Positions 9,088 to 17,195 are shown, numbered from the stretch's first letter. The stretch is DNA of 64,000 nucleotides from Streptomyces sp. NA02950 (GCF_013364155.1 NZ_CP054916.1:2848501-2912500); one strand, 5' to 3'. Notes: generated from the sequence alone by a model not told the origin. Program-made: numbers and translations.

Positions 9088-9510
9088 GTGAGCCCGATGA
9101 GCCAGGCGGCGCAGAACCTGAACTGGTTGATCACGAACTTCGTGGACAACACCCCCGGGGTGTCCCACACGGTGGTGGTCTCCGCCGACGGACTCCTTCT
9201 GGCGATGTCCGAAGGCTTCCCCCGTGACCGAGCCGATCAACTGGCGGCGGTCGCCTCCGGCCTGACCTCTCTCACCGCCGGAGCCTCCCGCATCTTCGAA
9301 GGCGGCGCGGTCAACCAGACCGTCGTCGAAATGGAACGAGGCTTTCTCTTCATCATGTCCATCTCCGACGGATCGTCCCTGGCGGTCCTCGCCCACCCCG
9401 AGTGCGACATCGGCCTGGTCGGCTACGAGATGGCCCTGCTGGTCGACCGCGCGGGCAATGTCCTCACCCCGGACCTCCGCGCCGAACTGCAAGGCAGTCT
9501 TCTCAACTAG
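9088..9510 (+). CDS. cvnB: Roadblock/LC7 domain protein CvnB (second conservon)
   Basis: This 140-aa LC7 protein is the same as the first CvnB in every residue after the start. The GTG at 9088 is 1 nt after the cvnA stop and has an AGGAG at good spacing; the ATG at 9097 is the alternative. DNA differences from the first copy are confined to the start codon, one silent change in an Asn codon near the 5' end, and five bases in the last five codons. Synonymous sites in the remaining 380 nt have not diverged, which fits recent gene conversion. Either CvnB could presumably serve both complexes. Confidence 0.92.
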   Translation: MSPMSQAAQNLNWLITNFVDNTPGVSHTVVVSADGLLLAMSEGFPRDRADQLAAVASGLTSLTAGASRIFEGGAVNQTVVEMERGFLFIMSISDGSSLAVLAHPECDIGLVGYEMALLVDRAGNVLTPDLRAELQGSLLN

Positions 9511-9528
9511 CAAACATGGAGTGCGTTC

Positions 9529-9560
9529 CGCGCCACCGCGCCATAAGGTGCGGTGGCGCG
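9529..9560 (+). other. Strong hairpin between cvnB and cvnC
   Basis: CGCGCCACCGC and GCGGTGGCGCG form a perfect 11-bp stem that can extend to 14 bp with one G-U pair, closing an ATAA loop. It lies 33-64 nt before the cvnC GTG. No U-run follows, so mRNA stabilisation, processing or partial termination are possible. Confidence 0.5.
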
Positions 9561-9592
9561 CACGGCAAGACAGGCGAGTTGGAGGAGGACAC

Positions 9593-10252
9593 GTGGCAAC
9601 GCCCCCTAGCGGATACCCGTACGGCCCCGGGCAGCCGTCCGAGCCGCGCGGAGAAGCCCCGCTGAAGCGCTTCAACTTCCCCTCCGCGCCCAGCAACCAG
9701 GCCCACTCCCAGGAGCCGGACGACCGGCACCAGCAGCCGCTGCCCCCGCAGCGGCGGCCGCAGCAGGGCCACCAGCAGCCGTATCCGCCCTCCTACGCGC
9801 CGCCGGGGCCGCCGGAGGGGCCGCGGTACGAGCCGTCGCCCCCGCCGCGTATCCAGCCCGTACAGCCGCCCGCGCGCCCCGCCCCGAACCCCTCCCCCAC
9901 GGGCGGCACCCACAACCCCCTGGTGCGGCCGTACGCCATGACCGGGGGCCGGACCCGGCCCCGGTACCAGCTCGCCATCGAGGCGCTGGTGCACACCACG
10001 GCCGAACCCGCCCAGCTCCAGGGCCAGCTGCCCGAGCACCAGCGGATCTGCCATCTGTGCCGCGAGATCAAGTCGGTCGCCGAGATCTCCGCACTGCTCA
10101 CCATCCCCCTGGGCGTCGCCCGGATCCTCGTCGCCGACCTGGCCGAGGCCGGGCTCGTCGCCATTCACCAGCCCGGCGGCGAAGAGTCCGCCGGCGGCCA
10201 GCCTGACGTGACACTGCTCGAAAGGGTGCTCAGTGGACTTCGCAAGCTCTAG
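9593..10252 (+). CDS. cvnC: DUF742 protein CvnC (second conservon)
   Basis: This 219-aa DUF742 protein starts at a GTG preceded by GGAGGAGG. It has the same C-terminal core as the first CvnC (LVRPYAMTGGRTRPRYQLAI, HQRICHLC, LLERVLSGLRKL). It carries about 85 extra N-terminal residues, rich in Pro, Gln and Arg, that are absent from the first copy and probably disordered. Its 3' end overlaps cvnD by 20 nt, exactly as in the first conservon. Confidence 0.92.
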   Translation: MATPPSGYPYGPGQPSEPRGEAPLKRFNFPSAPSNQAHSQEPDDRHQQPLPPQRRPQQGHQQPYPPSYAPPGPPEGPRYEPSPPPRIQPVQPPARPAPNPSPTGGTHNPLVRPYAMTGGRTRPRYQLAIEALVHTTAEPAQLQGQLPEHQRICHLCREIKSVAEISALLTIPLGVARILVADLAEAGLVAIHQPGGEESAGGQPDVTLLERVLSGLRKL

Positions 10253-10811
10253 CGGTGCAGCCCGCTCCACCACCTCCGCGAAGATCGTGGTGGCGGGCGG
10301 CTTCGGCGTGGGCAAGACCACGTTCGTCGGCGCGGTCTCGGAGATCAACCCGCTGCGCACCGAAGCCGTGATGACCTCCGCCTCGGCGGGGATCGACGAT
10401 CTCACCCACGCGCCGGACAAGACCACCACCACGGTGGCGATGGACTTCGGCCGTATCACGCTCGACCAGGATCTGATCCTGTACCTGTTCGGCACCCCCG
10501 GTCAGGACCGGTTCTGGTTCATGTGGGACGACCTGGTCCGCGGTGCCATCGGCGCCGTGGTGCTGGTGGACACCCGCCGCCTGGCGGACTGCTTCCCGGC
10601 CGTGGACTACTTCGAGAACTCCGGTCTGCCCTTCGTCATCGCCCTCAACGGCTTCGACGGCCACCAGCCGTACAGCCCCGAGGAGGTGCGCGAGGCCCTC
10701 CAGATCGGCCCCGACGCCCCGATCATCGTCACCGACGCCCGCCACCGCAGCGAGGCCAAGAGCGCGCTGATCACCCTGGTCGAGCACGCGCTGATGGCCC
10801 GGCTGCGCTAG
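10233..10811 (+). CDS. cvnD: Conservon small GTPase CvnD (second conservon)
   Basis: This 192-aa Ras-like GTPase has the P-loop GGFGVGKTTF, the switch-like LFGTPGQDRFWFMWDD and NGFD in place of NKxD. The GTG start overlaps cvnC. It differs from the first CvnD mainly in the first dozen residues and at scattered positions. Two blocks, about 120 nt around the P-loop and about 195 nt covering the middle, appear identical in DNA to the first copy. A 17-bp terminator follows. Confidence 0.93.
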   Translation: MDFASSSGAARSTTSAKIVVAGGFGVGKTTFVGAVSEINPLRTEAVMTSASAGIDDLTHAPDKTTTTVAMDFGRITLDQDLILYLFGTPGQDRFWFMWDDLVRGAIGAVVLVDTRRLADCFPAVDYFENSGLPFVIALNGFDGHQPYSPEEVREALQIGPDAPIIVTDARHRSEAKSALITLVEHALMARLR

Positions 10812-10842
10812 GTCCTGGCGCTACCGCCGGTCCCGTACCGCG

Positions 10843-10878
10843 AAAATCCCCCGCTCTCCGTGGAGAGCGGGGGATTTT
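10843..10878 (+). terminator. Intrinsic terminator after second conservon
   Basis: A perfect 17-bp inverted repeat (AAAATCCCCCGCTCTCC and its complement) with a 2-nt GT loop ends in TTTT on the plus strand and AAAA on the left arm. It can therefore work in both directions, serving the conservon and the convergent accE. Confidence 0.92.
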
Positions 10879-10941
10879 CGCTGTTTGCGTCAGGTCCGGA
10901 CGATGTGCGGTCGCCCGGCGGCGAGACGCGGGACCCGGTGC

Positions 10942-11187
10942 TCAGCCCTGCCAGCTGTGCGGGGCGCGGAACGCCGACTGGCGCTCCAGACGGCGCCAGC
11001 GCGCGGCGCTGCGGCGCGGGCGGACCGAGGCACCGGTGCGGCGGTGGCCGGCGGTGGCGGCGGCGCGGGCGAGGAGGACCGCGGTGACCGCGGCCAGTTC
11101 CTCGGCGTCCGCGTGGCCCTTCTCGACGCGGACGAGCGTGGCCGCCACCGCGGCGGCGGTATCGGCGGAGTCCGGAGACGTACTCAT
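10942..11187 (-). CDS. accE: Acyl-CoA carboxylase epsilon subunit
   Basis: This 81-aa protein is the small epsilon subunit found in actinobacterial acyl-CoA carboxylases, where it helps join the alpha and beta subunits. The recognisable part is LVRVEKGHADAEELAAVTAV near the N-terminus, followed by an Ala-rich helix and a basic, Trp-containing tail ending FRAPHSWQG. The start is the ATG at 11187 (MSTSPDS), which has a good GGGAGAA upstream. It follows the beta subunit by 41 nt on the same strand. No alpha (biotin carboxylase) gene is nearby, so the complex must borrow one encoded elsewhere. Confidence 0.82.
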   Translation of the reverse strand: MSTSPDSADTAAAVAATLVRVEKGHADAEELAAVTAVLLARAAATAGHRRTGASVRPRRSAARWRRLERQSAFRAPHSWQG

Positions 11188-11228
11188 GGTGGGCTTCTCC
11201 CTCTGTTCCCTCTGTCGCGATGCCGCGG

Positions 11229-12812
11229 TCACTGCGGCGGGTTGCCGTGCTTACGGGACGGCAGGTCGGCGTGCTTGTCGCGCAGCATCGCCAGGGACCG
11301 GATCAGGACCTCACGGGTTTCGGCCGGGTCGATGACATCGTCGACCAGGCCCCGCTCGGCCGCGTAGTAGGGGTGCATCAGCTCGGACTTGTACTCCTTG
11401 ACCATGCGCGCGCGCATGGCCTCCGGGTCGTCCGAGTCGGCGATCTGGCGGCGGAAGATCACGTTGGCCGCGCCCTCCGCGCCCATCACCGCGATCTCGT
11501 TGGTCGGCCAGGCGTAGGTCAGGTCCGCACCGATGGACTGGGAGTCCATGACGATGTAGGCCCCGCCGTACGCCTTGCGCAGGATGACCGAGATACGCGG
11601 AACCGTGGCATTGCAGTACGCGTACAGCATCTTCGCGCCGTGCCGGATGATCCCGCCGTGCTCCTGGTCGACACCGGGCAGGAAGCCGGGCACGTCGAGC
11701 AGCGTGATCAGCGGGATGTTGAAGGCGTCGCACATCTGGATGAAGCGCGCGGACTTCTCCGACGCCTCGATGTCCAGCACTCCGGCCAGCGACTGCGGCT
11801 GGTTGGCGATGAAGCCGACCACCGCGCCGTCCAGGCGGGTCAGGGCGCAGATGATGTTGGTCGCCCAGCGCTCGTGGACCTCGAGGTAGTCGCCGTCGTC
11901 GACGATCTCCTCGATGACCTTGCGCATGTCGTAGGGGCGGTTGCCGTCGGCCGGGACGAGGTCGAGCAGCGCCTCGCCGCGCCGGGACGCCGGGTCGTCG
12001 CACTCGGCGACCGGCGGGTTCTCCCGGTTGTTCTGCGGCAGCAGCGACAGCAGGTAGCGCACCTCCTCCAGGCACGTCTCCTCGTCGTCGTAGGCGAAGT
12101 GACACACACCGGAGGTCTCGGCGTGCACATCGGCGCCGCCCAGCCCGTTCTGCGAGACCTTCTCGCCGGTCACCGCCTGGACCACATCGGGTCCGGTGAT
12201 GAACATCTGCGAGGTCTCACGGACCATGAACACGAAGTCGGTGAGGGCCGGGGAGTAGGCGGCGCCGCCCGCGCACGGGCCGAGCATCACGCTGATCTGC
12301 GGGATGACACCGGACGCCTTGGTGTTGCGCTGGAAGATGCCGCCGTATCCGGCGAGCGCGGAGACGCCCTCCTGGATGCGGGCTCCGGCACCGTCGTTGA
12401 GGGACACCAGCGGGGCCCCGGCCGAGATGGCCATGTCCATGATCTTGTGGATCTTGGTCGCGTGGGCCTCCCCCAGCGCCCCGCCGAAGATCCGGAAGTC
12501 GTGTGCGTAGACGAACACCGTCCTGCCGTGGACGGTCCCCCAGCCAGTGACGACCCCGTCGGTGTAGGGCCTCTTCGCTTCCAGCCCGAAGCCGGTCGCG
12601 CGGTGCCGCCGCAGCGGCTCCACCTCGTTGAAGGACCCCTCGTCCAGCAGCAGATCGATCCGCTCGCGAGCCGTCAGCTTGCCCTTGGCCTTCTGGGCCT
12701 CGGTCGCCCGCTCGCTCGGGCCGCGCCGAGCCTGCTCGCGGATCGCGTGCAGCTCGGCGACGCGCCCGCGAACGTCACTCGCCTCAGCGGGCGCACCTTC
12801 GAGATTGGTCAT
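11229..12812 (-). CDS. pccB: Acyl-CoA (propionyl-CoA) carboxylase beta subunit
   Basis: This 527-aa carboxyltransferase moves CO2 from carboxybiotin to propionyl-CoA or acetyl-CoA, making methylmalonyl- or malonyl-CoA for lipids and polyketides. The N-half has GRTVFVYAHDFRIFGGALGE and the oxyanion-hole region SLNDGAGARIQEGV; the C-half has DVPGFLPGVDQEHGGIIRHG and the final AERGLVDDVIDPAETR. Length and motifs match the PccB/AccB family. The start is the ATG at 12812 (MTNLEGAP). It is the first gene of a two-gene unit with accE. Confidence 0.92.
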   Translation of the reverse strand: MTNLEGAPAEASDVRGRVAELHAIREQARRGPSERATEAQKAKGKLTARERIDLLLDEGSFNEVEPLRRHRATGFGLEAKRPYTDGVVTGWGTVHGRTVFVYAHDFRIFGGALGEAHATKIHKIMDMAISAGAPLVSLNDGAGARIQEGVSALAGYGGIFQRNTKASGVIPQISVMLGPCAGGAAYSPALTDFVFMVRETSQMFITGPDVVQAVTGEKVSQNGLGGADVHAETSGVCHFAYDDEETCLEEVRYLLSLLPQNNRENPPVAECDDPASRRGEALLDLVPADGNRPYDMRKVIEEIVDDGDYLEVHERWATNIICALTRLDGAVVGFIANQPQSLAGVLDIEASEKSARFIQMCDAFNIPLITLLDVPGFLPGVDQEHGGIIRHGAKMLYAYCNATVPRISVILRKAYGGAYIVMDSQSIGADLTYAWPTNEIAVMGAEGAANVIFRRQIADSDDPEAMRARMVKEYKSELMHPYYAAERGLVDDVIDPAETREVLIRSLAMLRDKHADLPSRKHGNPPQ

Positions 12813-13102
12813 GCATCGACGGTACGTTCCCGGACCCCTGGAAACGCATGTCAATTCCATACAACGTCGGACGCGTTTTGGTGGGCAGGCGGAACAGAAC
12901 TAGGCAGTGGATTCCGCGTCACCTGGTGCGTCGTACCACTTTCGCCGCTGTGGGTCCTCCACAAACTTCCGACCCCCGCACCGTCACCGTCCGAGCTTGA
13001 CCACCCGGATGGTCCGCAGCCGCCGGGGCGGAACCGATCACGACAGAGATGTTGAAACGTGAACTGAATGGGTCCACGCTCCACCGCGTCCATGGTTGTT
13101 CA

Positions 13103-13768
13103 ATGTTCAACCACATCGGCCCGGAGGAGGAGCCACGGCTCTGTTCCGTCGCCACACCCCCCAGCAGTACGACCCCCGGCGCCGCGGCCGCCGGCTCCGT
13201 GACCGCACCGGACCCGGCGCTCGCCGCCCTGACCGGTGACTACAGGATCGACCCGGCCCACAGCACCATCGGCTTCACGGTGCGGCACGCGATGGTCACC
13301 AATGTCCGCGGATCGTTCTCCGACCACCGCGGCACCCTGGACCTCGACGGCGCCGACCCGTCCCGCTCGACCGCCTCGATCGACATCACCATCGCCAGCG
13401 TCGACACCGGGATCAAGGACCGCGACGCCCATCTGCGCAGCGCCGACTTCTTCGATGCCGAGACCTTCCCCCTGATGACCTTCCGCAGCACCGCCGCGGA
13501 GCGGCTCGGCGGCGACCGCTACCGGATCACCGGCGATCTGACCATCAAGGACGTGACCCGCCCGCTCTCCATCGACCTGGAGTTCAACGGCTCGGCCACC
13601 GAGGTGTACGGCAACGAGCGGGTCGGCTTCGCGGGCGGCGCCGAGATCCTGCGCTCCGAGTGGGGCCTGACCTGGAACGCCGCGCTGGAGACCGGCGGCG
13701 TGATGGTCGGCGACAAGGTCCGGCTGACCTTCGACATCTCCGCGATCAGGAACACCGCGCGGGACTGA
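13103..13768 (+). CDS. YceI-family protein, 5' end uncertain
   Basis: The body is a YceI-like lipocalin domain, which binds isoprenoid-type lipids, from GDYRIDPAHSTIGFTVRHAM to VGDKVRLTFDISAI. The start cannot be settled. In-frame ATGs at 13049 and 13103 and a GTG at 13199 all lack an RBS. The good GGAGGAGG at 13123-13130 instead points to an ACG at 13135 that opens the reading T-A-L-F-R-R-H-T-P in another frame. Removing one C from the six-C run at 13157-13162 would join that reading to the YceI frame. I infer a former ATG start with a frameshift, or sequence errors. The gene converges on cimA across a terminator. Confidence 0.7.
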   Translation: MFNHIGPEEEPRLCSVATPPSSTTPGAAAAGSVTAPDPALAALTGDYRIDPAHSTIGFTVRHAMVTNVRGSFSDHRGTLDLDGADPSRSTASIDITIASVDTGIKDRDAHLRSADFFDAETFPLMTFRSTAAERLGGDRYRITGDLTIKDVTRPLSIDLEFNGSATEVYGNERVGFAGGAEILRSEWGLTWNAALETGGVMVGDKVRLTFDISAIRNTARD

Positions 13769-13788
13769 CCCGAGCCCCCGCGCACACC

Positions 13789-13834
13789 CGCGGCCCCGGC
13801 AGAGCCACGCCCCGAGGGCATTGCCGGGGCCGCG
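13789..13834. terminator. Bidirectional terminator between yceI-like gene and cimA
   Basis: CGCGGCCCCGGC and GCCGGGGCCGCG form a perfect 12-bp stem with a 22-nt loop between two convergent stop codons. Confidence 0.75.
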
Positions 13835-13839
13835 GCCGT

Positions 13840-15438
13840 TCACTCCTGCGGTTCCACCCCGGCCCGCAGCAGCCCGTAGGCGTAGGCGTCGTCCAGCGCC
13901 TGCCAGGACGCGGCGATCACGTTCTCCCCGACGCCGACCGTGGACCACTCCCCCTTGCCGTCGGTGGTGGAGACCAGCACCCGGGTCGTGGACTGCGTTC
14001 CGTGCTTGCCCTCCAGGATGCGGACCTTGTAGTCCACCAGCTCCAGCGCGGCCAGCTCCGGATAGATCCGCTCCAGGCCCACCCGCAGCGCGCGGTCGAG
14101 GGCGTGGACCGGACCGTTCCCCTCCGCCGTGGAGACGATCCGCTCACCCTTGGCCCACAGCTTCACGGTGGCCTCGTTGGCGTGGATGCCGTCCGGGCGG
14201 TCCTCGACGATCGCCCGCCAGGACTCGACCCGGAAGAAGCGGCGGGCCCGGCCCTCCGCCTCGGCGCGCAGCAGCAGTTCGAAGGAGGCGTCGGCGGCCT
14301 CGTAGGTGTAGCCCGCGAGCTCCCGCTCCTTGACGCGCTCGACGACCCGGCCGACCAGCGCCCGGTCATCTCCGAGATCGATGCCCAGTTCCTTGCCCTT
14401 GAGCTCGATCGAGGCGCGGCCCGCCATGTCCGAAACCAGCATCCGCATGGTGTTGCCGACCCGCTCGGGGTCGATGTGCTGGTACAGGTCCGGATCGACC
14501 TTGATGGCCGAGGCGTGCAGCCCGGCCTTGTGGGCGAAGGCGGAAACACCCACATAGGGCTGGTGGGTCGAGGGCGTCAGATTGACGACCTCGGCGATGG
14601 CGTGCGAGATCCGGGTCATCTCCGACAGCGCGCCCGCCGGCAGCACCGCGCGGCCGTACTTCAGCTCCAGCGCCGCGACGACCGGGAAGAGGTTGGCGTT
14701 GCCGACCCGCTCGCCGTAGCCGTTGGCGGTGCACTGGACATGGGTGGCGCCCGCGTCCACCGCGGCCAGGGTGTTGGCCACGGCGCAGCCGGTGTCGTCC
14801 TGGGCGTGGATGCCCAGACGGGCCCCGGTGTCGGCGAGGACGGTGCGGACCACCGCCTCGATCTGGCCGGGCAGCATTCCGCCGTTGGTGTCGCAGAGCA
14901 CGACCACGTCGGCGCCCGCCTGGTGGGCGGTGGCCACGACCTGCTTGGCGTACCCGGCGTTGGCGCGGTAGCCGTCGAAGAAGTGCTCGCAGTCGAGGAA
15001 GACGCGGCGGCCCTGGGAGCGCAGATACGCGACGGTGTCGCGGATCATCGCGAGGTTCTCCTCGAGCGAGGTGCGCAGGGCCAGCTCCACATGGCGGTCA
15101 TGGGACTTGGCGACCAGGGTGATCACCGGTGCGCCGGAGTCGAGGAGCGCCTTCACCTGCGGATCGTCCTCGGCGGACACCCCCGCCTTACGGGTCGCGC
15201 CGAAGGCGACGAGAGTGGCGTGCTTGAAGTCGATCTCTTCGCGCGCCCGTGCGAAGAACTCCGTGTCGCGCGGGTTGGCTCCGGGCCAGCCGCCCTCGAT
15301 GAAGCCCACGCCGAAGTCGTCGAGGTGACGGGCGATGGTGAGTTTGTCCGCGACCGTCAGATTGATGCCCTCGCGCTGCGCACCGTCGCGCAGTGTGGTG
15401 TCGAAGACATGGAAACCGTCGTCGGGCAGTTCCTTCAT
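13840..15438 (-). CDS. cimA: Citramalate synthase
   Basis: This 532-aa enzyme of the isopropylmalate/homocitrate synthase family condenses acetyl-CoA with pyruvate to (R)-citramalate, a threonine-independent entry to isoleucine. The HMGL-like barrel opens FDTTLRDGAQREGINLT and contains IHAQDDTGCAVANTL and the NGYGERVGNANL signature. The C-terminal third is a LeuA-type allosteric dimer domain. The long, CimA-type linker separates it from classical LeuA, though LeuA-like activity cannot be excluded from sequence alone. The ATG at 15438 has ACAGGAG upstream. A short Ile-rich leader ORF and a terminator hairpin precede it. Confidence 0.88.
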   Translation of the reverse strand: MKELPDDGFHVFDTTLRDGAQREGINLTVADKLTIARHLDDFGVGFIEGGWPGANPRDTEFFARAREEIDFKHATLVAFGATRKAGVSAEDDPQVKALLDSGAPVITLVAKSHDRHVELALRTSLEENLAMIRDTVAYLRSQGRRVFLDCEHFFDGYRANAGYAKQVVATAHQAGADVVVLCDTNGGMLPGQIEAVVRTVLADTGARLGIHAQDDTGCAVANTLAAVDAGATHVQCTANGYGERVGNANLFPVVAALELKYGRAVLPAGALSEMTRISHAIAEVVNLTPSTHQPYVGVSAFAHKAGLHASAIKVDPDLYQHIDPERVGNTMRMLVSDMAGRASIELKGKELGIDLGDDRALVGRVVERVKERELAGYTYEAADASFELLLRAEAEGRARRFFRVESWRAIVEDRPDGIHANEATVKLWAKGERIVSTAEGNGPVHALDRALRVGLERIYPELAALELVDYKVRILEGKHGTQSTTRVLVSTTDGKGEWSTVGVGENVIAASWQALDDAYAYGLLRAGVEPQE

Positions 15439-15547
15439 GGTGGTCGGGCTCCTGTCGGATGGATCTCGGTCTACCGGAATAACCGGTTCCGCGCCCTCCT
15501 ATGATCCCTCACGCTCCGCCTCCGGTGGGATGGTCCGGAAAACGAAA

Positions 15548-15573
15548 AGACCCCTCGCGGGTGCGAGAGGTCT
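15548..15573 (-). terminator. Attenuator-type terminator upstream of cimA
   Basis: On the minus strand an 11-bp stem (AGACCTCTCGC with GCGAGGGGTCT, one G-U pair) is followed by TTTTCGTTTT. It lies about 110 nt before the cimA start and 53 nt after the leader ORF stop, in the place expected of a transcription attenuator. Confidence 0.75.
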
Positions 15574-15625
15574 GCGCGCGGGTCTGGGGCACGGTGTCCG
15601 CGCCGTACCGGGTCGTACGGGGCGG

Positions 15626-15661
15626 TCACTGCGGACCGGCGCGCCTGCTGCCAATAATCAT
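15626..15661 (-). CDS. Candidate cimA leader peptide (MIIGSRRAGPQ)
   Basis: This 11-codon ORF reads MIIGSRRAGPQ. Codons 2 and 3 are consecutive ATT-ATT; ATT is a rare Ile codon in this DNA, where ATC dominates. Isoleucine is the end product that CimA feeds, so ribosome stalling here when Ile-tRNA is short would be a logical signal to let transcription pass the downstream hairpin. I see no clear RBS, which leaves a leaderless transcript as one possibility. This is inference from position, codons and hairpin. Confidence 0.55.
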   Translation of the reverse strand: MIIGSRRAGPQ

Positions 15662-15905
15662 GGCGAACGAGAGCACGGGGGCAGTCTGGCACATTCCGCC
15701 CCCGGGCTCCCTTCCGTCTCAGTATGCGAACCCCTCCTCTTGGGGGCTCGGTTCTCCCCCGGCTACCGCTGGGAGGTGCCCCGCCGGGGCGCGAAAGCCC
15801 CTGTCGACGGTCGACGTGCTCGGTCGCGCGTACCTCGCTCCCCGTGCGCGTCTCCCTTTCGAACAGCGGCGCGCCCCTTCGGCTCACTCGCCGGAGGCAC
15901 ACCAC

Positions 15906-16991
15906 TCAGCCCAGGCGATGCATCCAGCCATGGGTGTCCGGGGCGGCACCGGTCTGGATGTCCAGCAGCGCGCGGCGCAGCTTCATCGTGACCTCGCCGG
16001 GCTGGCCGTCGCCCACCGTCCAGCTGCCGCGGGCGGACTTCACCGAGCCGACCGGGGTGATGACCGCCGCGGTACCGCAGGCGAAGACCTCGGTGAGGGA
16101 TCCGTCCGCGTTCCCCTCACGCCAGTCGTCCACGGAGATCCGGCCCTCGGAGACCTCGTGGCCGAGGTCTCCGGCGATCCGCAGCAGCGAGGCGCGGGTG
16201 ATCCCGGGCAGCAGCGAACCGGACAGTTCGGGGGTGACGATGCGGTTCCCGTACACGAAGTACAGGTTCATCCCGCCCATCTCCTCGATCCAGCGGCGCT
16301 CGATGGCGTCCAGCCAGACCACCTGGTCACAGCCCTGCTCGGCGGCCTGCGCCTGGGCGACCAGCGAGGCGGCGTAGTTGCCGCCCGCCTTGGCCGCGCC
16401 GGTGCCCCCGGGGGCGGCACGGACGTACTCCTCGGAGAGCCACACCGAGACCGGCTTGACCCCGCCGGGGAAGTACGCCCCGGCCGGGGAGGCGATCACC
16501 ACGAACAGGTACTCGTTGGAGGGCCGGACGCCGAGCCCGACCTCGGTGGCGAACATGAACGGCCGCAGGTAGAGCGACTCCTCGCCGGTGCCGGGCACCC
16601 ACGCCCGGTCCTGGGTGACCAGCGCGTCACAGGCCGCGATGAAGGTCTCCACGGGCAGCTCGGGCATGGCCATCCGGCGGGCGGAGGACTGGAAGCGCTC
16701 GGCGTTCTGCTCGGGGCGGAAGGTGGCCACGGTGCCGTCGGGCTGCCGATACGCCTTGAGCCCCTCGAAGATGGTCTGGGCGTAGTGGAGCGTCATGTTC
16801 GCCGGGTCGAGCGGCAGCGCGGCGTACGGCACGAGCTGGGCGTCGTGCCAGCCGCGGCCCTCCGTCCACTTGATGGTCACCATGTGATCGGTGAAGTGGC
16901 GGCCGAACCCGGGATTGGCCAGGATCCGCTCCCGCTCGGCGTCGGAGAGCGGGTGGGCCGAGGGCTTGAGCTCGATCGTGGGCGTCGTCAT
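15906..16991 (-). CDS. ilvE: Branched-chain amino acid aminotransferase
   Basis: This 361-aa PLP fold type IV transaminase interconverts Ile, Leu and Val with their 2-oxo acids. It has [22 protein letters not shown], the stretch around [12 protein letters not shown], and [16 protein letters not shown] in the cofactor-phosphate region. Length is as expected for the BCAT family. The ATG at 16991 follows a GAAGGAC RBS. A 15-codon leader ORF rich in Leu/Val/Ile ends 40 nt upstream. Confidence 0.93.
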   Translation of the reverse strand: MTTPTIELKPSAHPLSDAERERILANPGFGRHFTDHMVTIKWTEGRGWHDAQLVPYAALPLDPANMTLHYAQTIFEGLKAYRQPDGTVATFRPEQNAERFQSSARRMAMPELPVETFIAACDALVTQDRAWVPGTGEESLYLRPFMFATEVGLGVRPSNEYLFVVIASPAGAYFPGGVKPVSVWLSEEYVRAAPGGTGAAKAGGNYAASLVAQAQAAEQGCDQVVWLDAIERRWIEEMGGMNLYFVYGNRIVTPELSGSLLPGITRASLLRIAGDLGHEVSEGRISVDDWREGNADGSLTEVFACGTAAVITPVGSVKSARGSWTVGDGQPGEVTMKLRRALLDIQTGAAPDTHGWMHRLG

Positions 16992-17031
16992 GAGTGGTAG
17001 TCCTTCACCGTTCGGTTGTCGCGGACCGCGC

Positions 17032-17079
17032 TCACACTGTCCTGACCGTGATCGGTACGAGGACGTCCAAGTTTCGCAT
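17032..17079 (-). CDS. Candidate ilvE leader peptide ([15 protein letters not shown])
   Basis: This 15-codon ORF encodes [15 protein letters not shown]: two Leu, four Val and one Ile, including the rare codons TTG and GTA. It ends 40 nt before ilvE. A GATAAT at 17107-17102 (minus strand) is a plausible -10 that would put the transcript start some 15 nt before the ATG. No terminator fits in the 40-nt gap. The leader sequence GTCCT can pair with the AGGAC of the ilvE RBS, so control could be translational. This is inference. Confidence 0.5.
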   Translation of the reverse strand: MRNLDVLVPITVRTV

Positions 17080-17090
17080 CGCGCACAGCG

Positions 17091-17120
17091 GCCCCACCAG
17101 GATTATCGCCTAGGTGGGGC
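17091..17120 (-). terminator. Hairpin after leuB
   Basis: GCCCCACC and GGTGGGGC form a perfect 8-bp stem 76 nt after the leuB stop. A GATAAT lies in the loop region, so the same segment may hold the ilvE promoter. No U-run is seen. Confidence 0.45.
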
Positions 17121-17195
17121 CGGGGGAAGAGGCGTGCGGTTGCGCGCGGCCCAGGTCGATGGTCGCACTCGGCCGCGCAGGGGCACCGGCTGGGG

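Noticed and set aside
11220..13055. 611-codon plus-strand frame over pccB
   Set aside because: Antisense shadow of a well-supported carboxylase gene; composition is His/Asp/Arg-biased with no domain.
13660..15504. 614-codon plus-strand frame over cimA
   Set aside because: Antisense shadow of cimA, no motif or RBS.
15471..15905. 144-codon minus-strand frame between ilvE and cimA
   Set aside because: Arg/Ser-rich with no RBS or domain; the leader ORF and terminator in this stretch explain it better.
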